A stretch of 54,359 nt of DNA, taken from Planctomycetota bacterium. Its GTDB lineage: Bacteria > Planctomycetota > UBA1135 > GCA-002686595. Below are positions 8,593 to 16,792 of the stretch, in pieces. The DNA is taken from NCBI GenBank assembly GCA_030746555.1, contig JASLMK010000122.1, forward strand, positions 1 through 54,359, in the 5' to 3' direction. How positions within the stretch are numbered: the stretch's first letter is position 1; each line of letters opens with the position of its first letter. Below the pieces are notes generated by a model. It was given only the letters and a program-made list of their open reading frames with translations, was not told the DNA's origin and ran no database searches. A program made the position numbers and the translations under genes.

Positions 8593-9831
8593 ATGACCAC
8601 GCCCCGCACCGACGAGACCCTGTGGAGGGCGATCGACGCCGAGTCGGCCCGCCAGGAGGCGCAGCTGGAGCTGATCGCCTCGGAGAACCACACCTCCCCC
8701 GAGGTGATGGCCGCCATGGGGACGACCCTGACCAACAAGTACGCCGAGGGCTACCCCGGTCGGCGCTACTACGGCGGGTGCGAGCACGTCGACACGGTGG
8801 AGGACCTCGCCCGCGACCGGGCGCGCGAGCTGTTCGGCGCGGAGCGCGCCAACGTCCAGCCCCACTCGGGGACCCAGGCCAACGTCGGCGCCCTGATGGC
8901 CCTGTGCGAGCCCGGCGACCGGGTGCTCGCCATGAGCCTCGACCACGGCGGGCACCTCTCCCACGGCCACGCGAAGAACTTTTCGGGGATCTTCTACGAG
9001 TTCCACCACTACGGCCTCGACCGACAGACCGAACGCGTGGACATGGACCAGGTGCGCGAGATCGCCCGCGAGGTGCGGCCGAAGGTCCTCCTGGCGGGCG
9101 CGTCGGCCTACTCGCGCCTGCTCGACTTCGCGGCCTTCGCCGAGATCGCCGAGGAGGTCGACGCGCGGCTGATGGTGGACATGGCGCACATCGCCGGGCT
9201 CGTGGCGGGCGGCGTCCACCCCAGCCCCGTCCCGCACGCGCCGGTGGTCACCTTGACGACCCACAAGACCCTGCGGGGCCCGCGTGGCGGGATGATCCTG
9301 TGCGACGCCGAGACCATCAAGGTCGTCAATAGCCGGATCTTCCCCGGCGTCCAGGGCGGCCCGCTGATGCACGTCATCGCCGCCAAGGCGGTGGCGCTGG
9401 GCGAGGCGATGCAGCCCGCCTTCGCCGAGTACGCGCGCAGGACCGTGGCCAACGCGGCCGTCCTCGCCGCCGCCCTGGCCGAACGCGGCCTGCGCATCGT
9501 CTCGGGCGGCACCGACAACCACCTCCTGATGGTCGACGTCGGCTCGGTGGGCCTCTCGGGGCAGGTGGCGGAGGACCGGCTGCACGGCGTGGACATCACC
9601 GCCAACAAGAACCTGATCCCCTTCGACGAGCGGCCGCCCATGGAGGCCAGCGGCATCCGCCTGGGGACCGCGGCCCTGACGACCCGCGGGATGGGGACAG
9701 ACGCCATGGAGCTGATCGCCGGGTGGATCGCCGAAGTCCTCGCGGCCCCCGACGACGAGGGCGTGGCCCGACGGGTCCGCGGCGAGGTGGCCGCGCTCGC
9801 CGCGGCGCACCCGATCTACGCCGCGGGCTGA
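8593..9831 (+). CDS. glyA: Serine hydroxymethyltransferase
   Basis: GlyA interconverts serine and glycine using PLP and tetrahydrofolate, supplying one-carbon units for purines and methionine. The 412-residue length is normal. Family motifs are all present: [46 protein letters not shown]-equivalent [14 protein letters not shown], and the PLP-lysine block [12 protein letters not shown] with Lys225. The C-terminal part has [21 protein letters not shown] and [15 protein letters not shown]. The frame is open upstream, but the ATG at 8593 gives the family's usual N-terminus and has a -10-like hexamer 6 bases before it. A CobW-type GTPase gene follows after 6 bases, probably in the same transcript. 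Confidence 0.98.
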   Translation: MTTPRTDETLWRAIDAESARQEAQLELIASENHTSPEVMAAMGTTLTNKYAEGYPGRRYYGGCEHVDTVEDLARDRARELFGAERANVQPHSGTQANVGALMALCEPGDRVLAMSLDHGGHLSHGHAKNFSGIFYEFHHYGLDRQTERVDMDQVREIAREVRPKVLLAGASAYSRLLDFAAFAEIAEEVDARLMVDMAHIAGLVAGGVHPSPVPHAPVVTLTTHKTLRGPRGGMILCDAETIKVVNSRIFPGVQGGPLMHVIAAKAVALGEAMQPAFAEYARRTVANAAVLAAALAERGLRIVSGGTDNHLLMVDVGSVGLSGQVAEDRLHGVDITANKNLIPFDERPPMEASGIRLGTAALTTRGMGTDAMELIAGWIAEVLAAPDDEGVARRVRGEVAALAAAHPIYAAG

Positions 9832-9837
9832 CCGGTC

Positions 9838-10779
9838 GTGTCGGCGGCGCGCGCTCCGATCCCCGTCACGCTCCTGGCGGGCTTCCTCGGCGCGGGGAAG
9901 ACGACGCTCCTCAACCGCATCCTCGCCGAACACCACGGCGAGCGCGTGGCCGTCGTCGTCAACGAGTACGGGGCGGCCGGGATCGACGGGGACCTGGTGG
10001 TGGGCTGCACCGACGAGCTCGTGGAGCTCGCCAACGGCTGCGTGTGCTGCACCGTGCGTGGCGACCTCTCCCGGACCTTGCGGAGGCTCGTCGCGGCGGG
10101 TCGCCCGCCACGAAGAGTGGTGATCGAGGCCTCCGGGCTGGCGTCGCCGGGACCGGCGGCCCAGACCCTGGTGTTGGACCCCGAGCTTGCCGAGGGCCTG
10201 CGCCTGGAGACGATCGTCACCCTGGCCCACGCCGCCAACCTCGCCCACCAGCTCGAACGCCACCCCGAGGCACGCGAGCAGCTGGCCTACGCCGACCTGA
10301 TCGTGCTCAACCACGCCGACCGGGCCGACGCGCGGACCCTCGAGGAGGCGCGCGCTCTCGCCCGCGCCGCCAACGGCGTGGCGGAGCTGTGCGAGGCCGT
10401 GCGGGCGGACCTGCCCCTGGGCGCCCTGCTCTGCGCCCGGGGGGCCTGGGACGTCTCCCGCGTCGAGGCCGCGCCGCCGCCGGCCCACTCCGCCGGCGTC
10501 AGCACCCTCGCCCTGCGCACGCGCCGTTCCCTCGACCTGCACGCCCTCAAGCTCTGGCTGGCCTTCGTGGCCGGGCGGCGCGGTCAGGACCTCTACCGCG
10601 CCAAGGGCCTCCTGCGCTGCGCGGACCGCGCCGAGCCGGTCGTCGTCCAGGCGATGTACGAGTGGCTGGAGCTCGGGCCGGGCACCGGGCCGCTTCCCGA
10701 GGAGTCCCGGTTGGTCCTGATCGGGGACGGGCTCGACGGCGGAGAGGTCCGCCGCGGCTGGGAGGCGTGCCTGTCGTGA
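9838..10779 (+). CDS. CobW/COG0523-family GTP-binding metallochaperone-like protein
   Basis: The 313-residue GTPase of the G3E family starts at GTG 9838, six bases after the glyA stop. Visible motifs are the P-loop GFLGAGKTTLLN (residues 15-26), VVNEYGAAGID, the hallmark metal-binding NGCVCCTVRGDL (CXCC), EASGLASPGP and NHADRADA (NKXD variant). A CobW_C domain follows (LHALKLWLAFV, LYRAKGLLRCA). Relatives insert or deliver Zn, Co or other metals to target enzymes. The neighbourhood (glyA, HAD phosphatase) does not reveal the client. The downstream HAD gene overlaps by four bases (GTGA), so translation is likely coupled. Confidence 0.92.
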   Translation: MSAARAPIPVTLLAGFLGAGKTTLLNRILAEHHGERVAVVVNEYGAAGIDGDLVVGCTDELVELANGCVCCTVRGDLSRTLRRLVAAGRPPRRVVIEASGLASPGPAAQTLVLDPELAEGLRLETIVTLAHAANLAHQLERHPEAREQLAYADLIVLNHADRADARTLEEARALARAANGVAELCEAVRADLPLGALLCARGAWDVSRVEAAPPPAHSAGVSTLALRTRRSLDLHALKLWLAFVAGRRGQDLYRAKGLLRCADRAEPVVVQAMYEWLELGPGTGPLPEESRLVLIGDGLDGGEVRRGWEACLS

Positions 10780-11465
10780 ACGGCGCCACGCCCACGACGA
10801 TCCTGTTCGACCTGGACGGGACCCTGATCGACTCGGTCGATCTGATCCTCGCCAGCTACCGCCACACCCTGCGCGTGCACCGCTCGGTCGACCTGCCGCC
10901 GGAGCACTTCCGGCCAGGCCTGGGCCGCCCGCTCCTGGAGCAACTGGGGTCGGTCACCTCCGACGAGGCCGAGCTCGCAGCCATGGTCGAGACCTACCGC
11001 GCCCACAACCACGAGCACCACGACGGCGCCGTGCGCGCCTACCCGGGAGTCGTCTCGGCGCTCGGCGCCCTGACCCGGAGCGGGGTCGCCCTGGGCATCG
11101 TCACGAGCAAGAACGCGGCGACGGCCTGGCGCGGCCTGGAGTGCTGCGGGCTGGCGGAGCACTTCGCGGTGTTGGTGGGCTCCGACGACGTCGAGCGCCA
11201 CAAGCCCGACCCGGCGCCGGTGCTGGCGGCGGTCGAGCGCCTCGCATCGGCGCGGGAGCGGACCGTCTTCGTCGGGGACTCTCCCCAGGACCTGCGCGCG
11301 GGGCGCCGTGCGGGCGTGCGCACGGCGGCGGCGGCCTGGGGCCCGTTCGCGCCGGCCGAGCTCGAGGCGGAGGGGCCCGACGCCTGGCTGGAAGCCCCGG
11401 CGGCGATCCCCGGCCTGCTCGGGACCGCGCTCAGGCGGACTCGCGCTCGTAGCCCAGGGACTTGA
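10776..11465 (+). CDS. HAD-superfamily phosphatase (Gph/PpaX type)
   Basis: The GTG at 10776 overlaps the CobW stop (GTGA), giving 229 residues. HAD motif I ([14 protein letters not shown]), motif II ([10 protein letters not shown]) and motif III/IV ([30 protein letters not shown]) are intact. An all-helical cap lies between motifs I and II, as in phosphoglycolate phosphatase and pyrophosphatase PpaX. Substrate cannot be assigned from sequence; house-cleaning of phosphoglycolate or pyrophosphate is the usual role. Its last 35 bases overlap the convergent 66-residue gene on the minus strand. Confidence 0.9.
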   Translation: MNGATPTTILFDLDGTLIDSVDLILASYRHTLRVHRSVDLPPEHFRPGLGRPLLEQLGSVTSDEAELAAMVETYRAHNHEHHDGAVRAYPGVVSALGALTRSGVALGIVTSKNAATAWRGLECCGLAEHFAVLVGSDDVERHKPDPAPVLAAVERLASARERTVFVGDSPQDLRAGRRAGVRTAAAAWGPFAPAELEAEGPDAWLEAPAAIPGLLGTALRRTRARSPGT

Positions 11466-11631
11466 GCACGGTCAGCACCTCGCTCCAGGTCGGGAACGGG
11501 CGGCCGTGGACGCGCTTGTAGTCGTCGATCGCCGTGATGAACTCGATCACCTCCGACGACATCTCGTCGGGCCGCAGGGTGGTCTTCTTGCGCTTGGGGC
11601 TCTTCTGCGTGGTCTTCTCGTTCGGGCTCAT
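11431..11631 (-). CDS. Small conserved hypothetical protein, 66 residues
   Basis: The 66-residue protein has a basic N-terminus ([15 protein letters not shown]) and a compact C-terminal half with [20 protein letters not shown] and LKSLGYERE. It looks like a small winged-helix or helix-turn-helix-sized module, but no known family can be named from sequence. I recall similar [13 protein letters not shown] small proteins in planctomycetes; this is from memory, not a search. The ATG at 11631 is the only good start. The 3' end overlaps the convergent HAD gene by 35 bases. The lysine-rich tail would suit nucleic-acid binding, which is inference. Confidence 0.65.
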   Translation of the reverse strand: MSPNEKTTQKSPKRKKTTLRPDEMSSEVIEFITAIDDYKRVHGRPFPTWSEVLTVLKSLGYERESA

Positions 11632-11748
11632 GAGATCGTCGCGGTGGTCGGGGTGGGGATGGGGGGGGCCGCGCGGGCGGCGCCCGATCCAGCCATCGGT
11701 CCCACCGCGGGGCCGACTGAACGCTCTCGGGAAAAACCGACTTCCTTT

Positions 11749-11772
11749 CCGCCGCGGGGCGCGGGCGGCCCC
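11749..11772 (-). terminator. Weak GC hairpin after mtnA
   Basis: Just beyond the mtnA stop (11782, minus strand) two alternative 5-bp stems can form (11749-11753 with 11764-11768, or 11756-11760 with 11768-11772). A T5 run follows about 15 bases later on the minus strand (complement of 11731-11736). The spacing is poor, so this is a weak candidate. Confidence 0.25.
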
Positions 11773-11781
11773 GGGCGGGGG

Positions 11782-12861
11782 TCAGGCGTCGGTCAGGGTC
11801 GCGCCGGCGGCGAGCAGGACCGCCTCGACCTTGTCGCGGTCGGGCTCGGAGATGAGGCCCTCCTCGGTCACGATGGCGCTGACCAGGCGCGCCGGCGTCA
11901 CGTCGAAGGCGGGGTTGTAGACCTTCACTCCTTCGGGCGCCGTGGGGGGGCCGAAGCCGCGGGCGACCTCCTCGGCCGGGCGTTCCTCGATCGGGATCAT
12001 CGCCCCCTCGGTCAAGTCGCGGTCGAAGGTCGACAGGGGCGCGACCACGTAGAACGGGACGCCGTGCTCCCGGGCCAGGATCGCGACGGAGTAGGTCCCG
12101 ATCTTGTTGCAGACGTCTCCGTTGCGCGCGATGCGGTCGGAGCCCACGAAGACGGCGTCGACGCGCCCCTCCGCCAGCACACGGCCCGCGGTGCCGTCGG
12201 TGATGAGGGTGACGTCGATCCCGCTCTCCATCAGCTCCCAGGCCGTCAGGCGCGCCCCCTGCAGGAGCGGCCGCGTCTCGTCGGCGAAGACCGCGACGCG
12301 TTTGCCCTGCTCGGTGGCCTCGTAGATCGGCGCCAGGGCCGTCCCGCACCCGGCGGTGGCCAGGGCTCCCGCGTTGCAGTGGGTCAGGACCGTGGCCCCG
12401 TCGGCGATCAGGTCGGCGCCCACGACGCCCATCCGCCGGCAGGTTTCCCGGTCCTCGCTCCAGACGGCGAGCCCCTCCTCGAAGAGCGCGTCCACGATCC
12501 CGTCCCCGTCGGCCCCCGCGGCTGCCTCGCTCTGGGCTCGAGCTCGCATGCGGTCGAGGGCCCAGAAGAGGTTCACCGCCGTCGGGCGCGCGGCGGCGAG
12601 TCGGGCGCTGACCTCGCCGAGGTGCTCGAGCAGCTCCTCGCCGGAGCGGCCGCGTTCTCCCTGGACGCCGATCATGACCCCGAAGGCGGCCGCCACCCCG
12701 ATGGCCGGGGCGCCGCGCACCGCCAGGCGGTAGATGGCGTCGACCATGCCTTCCACCGACCGCACCTCCAGGAGGGTGTTCTCGCGCGGCAGCAGGGTCT
12801 GCTCGATCAGGACCGTGTGTCCGTCCCGCCCGCCGACCCAGCGGATCGTCTCGACGACCAT
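11782..12861 (-). CDS. mtnA: S-methyl-5-thioribose-1-phosphate isomerase
   Basis: MtnA converts methylthioribose 1-phosphate to methylthioribulose 1-phosphate in the methionine salvage pathway. The 359-residue length fits. Motifs include the N-terminal ETIRW, VRGAPAIGVAAAFG, the catalytic Cys in VLTHCNAGALATAG, the catalytic Asp in VGSDRIARNGDVCNKIGTY, and PFYVVAPLSTFD. The fold also covers eIF2B-alpha-like proteins and ribose-1,5-bisphosphate isomerase, but the Cys/Asp pair and the full N-terminal domain favour MtnA. It starts 6 bases after purE on the same strand, so it is the third gene of a purC-purE-mtnA operon. Confidence 0.95.
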   Translation of the reverse strand: MVVETIRWVGGRDGHTVLIEQTLLPRENTLLEVRSVEGMVDAIYRLAVRGAPAIGVAAAFGVMIGVQGERGRSGEELLEHLGEVSARLAAARPTAVNLFWALDRMRARAQSEAAAGADGDGIVDALFEEGLAVWSEDRETCRRMGVVGADLIADGATVLTHCNAGALATAGCGTALAPIYEATEQGKRVAVFADETRPLLQGARLTAWELMESGIDVTLITDGTAGRVLAEGRVDAVFVGSDRIARNGDVCNKIGTYSVAILAREHGVPFYVVAPLSTFDRDLTEGAMIPIEERPAEEVARGFGPPTAPEGVKVYNPAFDVTPARLVSAIVTEEGLISEPDRDKVEAVLLAAGATLTDA

Positions 12862-12867
12862 GGGCCC

Positions 12868-13356
12868 CTAGGCGAGGCGCTCGCGCAGGCGGGCGTCCTT
12901 GGCGGCGACCTTCTCGCCCATCTCCTCGCGGAAGCGGTCGAGGGCGCCGGCGAGGTCGGCGTTGCCCAAGGCCAGGATCCGCGCCGCCATCAAGGCCGCG
13001 TTCTGCGGGCCGCCGCCGCCGACGGCGACGCTGGCGACCGGGATCCCTCCGGGCATCTGCACCGTGGCGAGCAGGGCGTCCATTCCGCCCAGGGGCGGGT
13101 TGTCCATCGGGACGCCGATCACCGGCCGGAGGGTGTGGGCGGCGACGACCCCGGCCAGGTGGGCGGCTCCCCCGGCGGCGCAGATGAAGACCCCCACGTC
13201 GGTCGCGCCGGTCACGAACTCCACGACCGCCTCCGGAGTGCGGTGGGCCGAGAGCACCCGCGCCACACACGGGATGTCGAGGGCGGCCAGCTGGTCGACG
13301 CAGGGGCGCAGGCGCTCGAGGTCGGAATCCGACCCCATCAGGAGGGCGACCTTCAT
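12868..13356 (-). CDS. purE: N5-carboxyaminoimidazole ribonucleotide mutase
   Basis: PurE makes CAIR in purine biosynthesis. The 162-residue protein starts at ATG 13356, which overlaps the purC stop by four bases (ATGA). Motifs are MGSDSDLERL, SAHRTPEAVVEF, CAAGGAAHLAGVVAAHT, PVIGVPMDNPPLGGMDALL, VQMPGGIPVASVAVG and NAALMAARIL. They match class I PurE, which needs PurK to make its N5-CAIR substrate; no purK is in this window. The next enzyme in the pathway, PurC, is encoded directly upstream. Confidence 0.97.
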   Translation of the reverse strand: MKVALLMGSDSDLERLRPCVDQLAALDIPCVARVLSAHRTPEAVVEFVTGATDVGVFICAAGGAAHLAGVVAAHTLRPVIGVPMDNPPLGGMDALLATVQMPGGIPVASVAVGGGGPQNAALMAARILALGNADLAGALDRFREEMGEKVAAKDARLRERLA

Positions 13357-14267
13357 GCCGGGGCGCCCACGGTGCGTTCGCCGGTGATGAGCTGGCACAC
13401 CTCTTGGTAGCGCGAAGCCACGCGCTCGAGGACGGCGGGGTCGAGGCTCGGCGGCGGGTAGGTCTTGTCCCAGTCGAGGGTCTCGAGGTAGTCGCGCAGG
13501 ATCTGCTTGTCGTAGCTCGGCGGCGAGGTGTCCAGGGCCCAGTCCTCCGCCGGCCAGAAGCGCGAGCTGTCGGGGGTCAGCACCTCGTCGATCAGGATCA
13601 GCTCGCCGTCGACGAGACCGAACTCGAACTTGGTGTCGGCCAGGATGATCCCGAGCTCCGCGAGGCGTTCGCTGCCGCGGCGGAACAGGGCCAGGGCCGC
13701 GCTCTCTGCTCGCTCGAAGACCGAGGCGCCGACCAGTTCCCGCGCCTCGTCGGGGGAGATGGGCCGGTCGTGGGTCTCCTCCTTGGTGGAGGGCGTCAGC
13801 AGGGGCGCGGGCAGGGGCGAGGCCTGGCGCAGGCCGTCGGGCAGGGTCAGGCCCGAGACCGTTCCTTGGGCCTGGTACTCCTTCCAGCCGGAGCCGACGA
13901 GGTAGCCGCGCACGATCCACTCCACCGGAGTCGGTTGCGCCCGGCGGACGATCATCACGCGGCCCTCGAGGGCCTCACGCCATCCTGCGTCCAGGCCCTC
14001 CACGTCGTCGATGGAGGTGCTGAGAAGGTGGTTGGGGAGGAGATCGGCGGTGGCTTCGAACCACCAGGCCGCGATGCGCGTGAGCACCTTGCCCTTGCCG
14101 GGGACCCCCTCGTTCATCACCACGTCGAAGGCGGAGATGCGGTCGGTCGTGACGAAGAGCAGGCGCTCCTCGTCCAGGGCGTAGATGTCGCGCACCTTCC
14201 CGGTGGCGACACGGGTCAGTCCCGGAGGCCCGGCGCCGCCTCCGAGGTAGCTCGTTTGGGTCGTCAT
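13353..14267 (-). CDS. purC: Phosphoribosylaminoimidazole-succinocarboxamide synthase (SAICAR synthetase)
   Basis: PurC joins CAIR and aspartate with ATP. The ATG at 14267 gives 304 residues, the eukaryote-like/long bacterial form. Motifs include GKVRDIYAL, LLFVTTDRISAFDVVM, PGKGKVLTRIAAWWFE, the ARE/RGYL segment VEWIVRGYLVGSGWKEY, DRPISPDEA, ILADTKFEFG and LIDEVLTPDSSRFW. The frame extends further upstream, but a CATAAT hexamer sits 6 bases before this ATG, which supports the start and a leaderless message. It is divergent from aroA with only 44 bases between start codons. Confidence 0.97.
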   Translation of the reverse strand: MTTQTSYLGGGAGPPGLTRVATGKVRDIYALDEERLLFVTTDRISAFDVVMNEGVPGKGKVLTRIAAWWFEATADLLPNHLLSTSIDDVEGLDAGWREALEGRVMIVRRAQPTPVEWIVRGYLVGSGWKEYQAQGTVSGLTLPDGLRQASPLPAPLLTPSTKEETHDRPISPDEARELVGASVFERAESAALALFRRGSERLAELGIILADTKFEFGLVDGELILIDEVLTPDSSRFWPAEDWALDTSPPSYDKQILRDYLETLDWDKTYPPPSLDPAVLERVASRYQEVCQLITGERTVGAPA

Positions 14268-14273
14268 GCCGGG

Positions 14274-14279
14274 ATTATG
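14274..14279 (-). promoter_or_regulatory. -10-like CATAAT for leaderless purC operon
   Basis: On the minus strand CATAAT (5 of 6 to consensus) is followed by 6 bases and the purC ATG. It lies inside a 44-base divergent intergenic space shared with the aroA promoter, so the two promoters overlap and may interfere with each other. Confidence 0.5.
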
Positions 14280-14297
14280 GCAGTCGACCGACGTCGC

Positions 14298-14303
14298 TAC
14301 AAT
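14298..14303 (+). promoter_or_regulatory. -10-like TACAAT for leaderless aroA
   Basis: TACAAT (5 of 6 to consensus) ends 8 bases before the GTG at 14312. The transcript would start at about the first base of the start codon. This supports GTG 14312 as the aroA start. Confidence 0.5.
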
Positions 14304-14311
14304 CCACGGCC

Positions 14312-15685
14312 GTGGTCCCCCGAGCACCCCGAGCAGCGCGCGGTCTGCAGCGCGGCGTCGCACTCCGCGGCAGCCTGCGCCCCCCGCCCTCGAAGTCGTT
14401 GGGCATCAGGGCCCTGGTCTGTGCGGTCATGGCGGGCGAGGAGGCGCACCTCGCCGGGTTGGCCGGCGGGGAGGACATGGAAGCCGCCGTCGGGCTGTGT
14501 TCCGCGCTCGGCGTGGCCCATGAGCGAGCCGGGGCGGACCTGGCCGTGCGCGGCATGCGGCGCGCGGGTCGTCCCGTCTGGCGCCCCGCCGCGGCCGTGG
14601 AGGTCGGCGAGTCGGGAACCCTGGCGCGGGCGGTGACCGCGGTCTGGGCCCTGTGCGGCGATCCGGCCCGGGCCGTTGCGGTGCGCGGGCGAGGGACCCT
14701 CGGGCGCCGGAGCAGCCCGGCGCTCCTGGAGTGCCTGCGGGCCGCCGGGGCCGAGCTCTCGGGCGCCGAGGGGGGCGGCTGGCCGTTGACGGTACGGGCC
14801 GTTGAGCGCGTCCCTCCCCTGCGGCTGATCGCCCCCGAGTCGAGCCAGGAGGTCAGCGCCCTGTTGCTGGCCCTCGCCGGGCGCGACGGCGCGGGCTCGC
14901 TGGAGGTGCGCGGCCCGATCCCCAGCCGACCGTACCTGGCGATGACCTGCGCCGTGCTGGACGCCTGGGGAGTGCGGGTCGAGGGCGAGCGCCGGGGCGA
15001 TCGCGAGTCCTTCGCGCTCCGCGGGCCTCTGCGCAGTCCACCCGCCCCGGTGCGGATCGAGGCCGACGCCTCGGCCGCCGGGGTCGCCCTCGCCGCGGGC
15101 TGTCTCAGCGGCGGCGGCGTGCGCGCCGAGGGCGTGGGGGCCGCCTCGCTCCAGGGAGACGTCGCGATCCTGCGCCACCTCGCCGCCTTCGGCTGCGAGG
15201 TTGGAGCCGGACCCGACCACTTGTGGGCGCGGGGTCTGCCCTCCCGCGGCGCCGATTGCAATCTGGCCGGCGAGCCCGATCTCGCGCCGGTCCTGGCGGC
15301 GGTCGCGGCGGGGGCCGCGGCAGCCGGGCACGCCAGTCGGCTCGAAGGGCTGGGGACCCTCGACGGCAAGGAGAGCGCGCGCTTGCGCTGGTTGGGGACG
15401 ACGCTCGGCGAGCTTGGCTTCCTCGTCGAGGTCGGCGACGCAAGCCTCTCCCTGGCCGGCGGGGGGTGCGAGCCGCGCCGAGGCCCGACCGTCCTGGACC
15501 CGCGGGGCGACCACCGCATGGCCTTCTCCGGCGCCCTCCTGGGCCTGGTCGCCCCCGAGGTCCGCGTCGGGGATCCGGGGTGCGTCCGCAAGTCCTGGCC
15601 GGGCTTCTGGGAGGACCTGGCGCTCCTCAGTACGACCGGGGGAGCTCGACCCTCTTCGGAGAGGGCCCGGTTCTCCCCGTTCTGA
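14312..15685 (+). CDS. aroA: 3-phosphoshikimate 1-carboxyvinyltransferase (EPSP synthase), divergent
   Basis: EPSP synthase joins shikimate 3-phosphate and PEP in the shikimate pathway. The 457-residue protein keeps PPSKSLGIRALVCA (substrate Lys/Arg), SGTLARAV in place of the usual NAGTA/SGTTMR loop, SSQEVSALLLA, the DPRGDHRMAFSGAL block and the CVRKSWPGFWEDL terminus. Loops are Ala/Gly/Arg-rich and unusually divergent, reflecting high GC. A related MurA identity is less likely given SSQ and DHR motifs and the ending. GTG at 14312 is chosen because a TACAAT hexamer lies 8 bases upstream. It is divergent from purC. Confidence 0.88.
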   Translation: MVPRAPRAARGLQRGVALRGSLRPPPSKSLGIRALVCAVMAGEEAHLAGLAGGEDMEAAVGLCSALGVAHERAGADLAVRGMRRAGRPVWRPAAAVEVGESGTLARAVTAVWALCGDPARAVAVRGRGTLGRRSSPALLECLRAAGAELSGAEGGGWPLTVRAVERVPPLRLIAPESSQEVSALLLALAGRDGAGSLEVRGPIPSRPYLAMTCAVLDAWGVRVEGERRGDRESFALRGPLRSPPAPVRIEADASAAGVALAAGCLSGGGVRAEGVGAASLQGDVAILRHLAAFGCEVGAGPDHLWARGLPSRGADCNLAGEPDLAPVLAAVAAGAAAAGHASRLEGLGTLDGKESARLRWLGTTLGELGFLVEVGDASLSLAGGGCEPRRGPTVLDPRGDHRMAFSGALLGLVAPEVRVGDPGCVRKSWPGFWEDLALLSTTGGARPSSERARFSPF

Positions 15686-15699
15686 CGAGAGATCCGTGG

Positions 15700-15730
15700 C
15701 CCGCCCCCTCCTCGCCCTGGACGGGGCGGG
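15700..15730 (+). terminator. Hairpin between aroA and galE
   Basis: An 8-bp perfect GC stem (15700-15707 CCCGCCCC with 15723-15730 GGGGCGGG) and a 15-base loop lie shortly after the aroA stop. There is no T-run. The stem fits separate transcription of galE. Confidence 0.4.
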
Positions 15731-15773
15731 CGGTCGGCGCGCAAAGGTCTGGGAAAGCGCTCGCAGCGCAGGC

Positions 15774-15779
15774 TATCCT
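15774..15779 (+). promoter_or_regulatory. -10-like TATCCT for leaderless galE
   Basis: TATCCT ends 8 bases before the galE ATG at 15788. The same hexamer with the same 8-base spacing precedes the TolC-type gene at 35878. No -35 box is obvious. Confidence 0.45.
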
Positions 15780-15787
15780 TCCACTGG

Positions 15788-16792
15788 ATGGGATCCTCCG
15801 ACAACGGCAGGCCGATCCTCGTCGCCGGCGGCGCGGGGTACATAGGCAGTCACACCGTCCGCCTGCTCGAGGAGCGCGGCATGGACGTGGTTGTCCTCGA
15901 CGACCTTTCCGCGGGACACCGGCAGGCGGTGGACTGTCCCCTCGAGGTCGTCGACCTCGGCGACAGGGAGGGCCTCGAATCCGTCTTCGACCGCCACCGG
16001 CCGCGGTCGGTGATCCACTTCGCCGCCAAGTGCTACGTGCGCGACTCGGTACAGGATCCCTCGACCTACTACCGCAACAACGTCCAGTACACCTGGAACC
16101 TGCTCGAGGCGATGCGTTCCCACGACGTGGGCTCGATCGTGTTCTCCAGTAGCTGCGCGACCTATGGCAACCCGCTGGAGCTGCCGATGACCGAGGACCA
16201 CCCGCAGCGGCCGATCTCGCCCTATGGGCGGACGAAGCTCCACATGGAGCACATGATCGAGGACTTCGGCCGGGCCTACGGTCTGCGCTACGCGGCCCTG
16301 CGCTACTTCAACGCCGCCGGCGCCTCCCAGAAGGGGGACATCGGCGAGGACCACGACCCCGAGACGCACCTCATTCCTCGCTCCCTGAAGGTGGCGCAGG
16401 GCAAGCTCGACGAGGTCCAGGTCTTCGGGGACGACTACCCGACACCCGACGGCACGTGCATCCGCGACTACATCCACGTCGAGGACCTCGCTACCGCCCA
16501 CCTGACCGCCCTGTCGCGCCTCGAGGGCGGCGCGCACCGGGTGGTGTGCAACCTCGGCACGGGCTCGGGCTACTCGGTCGGTCAGGTGGTGCAGACCGCC
16601 CGCGAGGTGACCGGCCTGCCCATCAAGGTGCGCGTCGTCGGCCGCCGCACCGGGGATCCGCCCCAGCTGGTGAGCGGCGGCACCGGCGCCCGGGACGTCC
16701 TGGGCTGGCAGGCGAGGCGGCCGGGGATCCGGGAGATCGTCGAAGACGCCTGGCGTTTCATGCAGAACCGCCCCGACGGTTACGACGAGTAG
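15788..16792 (+). CDS. galE: UDP-glucose 4-epimerase
   Basis: GalE interconverts UDP-glucose and UDP-galactose with NAD, feeding cell-surface sugar synthesis. At 334 residues it has the normal length. The Rossmann motif is GGAGYIGSHTVRLLEERG (12-29). The catalytic Ser/Thr region SSSCATYGNP and YxxxK (SPYGRTKLHMEHM) are present, as are RYFNAAGA, HLIPRSLKVA, TPDGTCIRDYIHVEDLA and NLGTGSGYSV. Start ATG 15788 has a -10-like hexamer 8 bases upstream. The next gene's GTG overlaps the galE stop by one base (TAGTG). Confidence 0.95.
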   Translation: MGSSDNGRPILVAGGAGYIGSHTVRLLEERGMDVVVLDDLSAGHRQAVDCPLEVVDLGDREGLESVFDRHRPRSVIHFAAKCYVRDSVQDPSTYYRNNVQYTWNLLEAMRSHDVGSIVFSSSCATYGNPLELPMTEDHPQRPISPYGRTKLHMEHMIEDFGRAYGLRYAALRYFNAAGASQKGDIGEDHDPETHLIPRSLKVAQGKLDEVQVFGDDYPTPDGTCIRDYIHVEDLATAHLTALSRLEGGAHRVVCNLGTGSGYSVGQVVQTAREVTGLPIKVRVVGRRTGDPPQLVSGGTGARDVLGWQARRPGIREIVEDAWRFMQNRPDGYDE

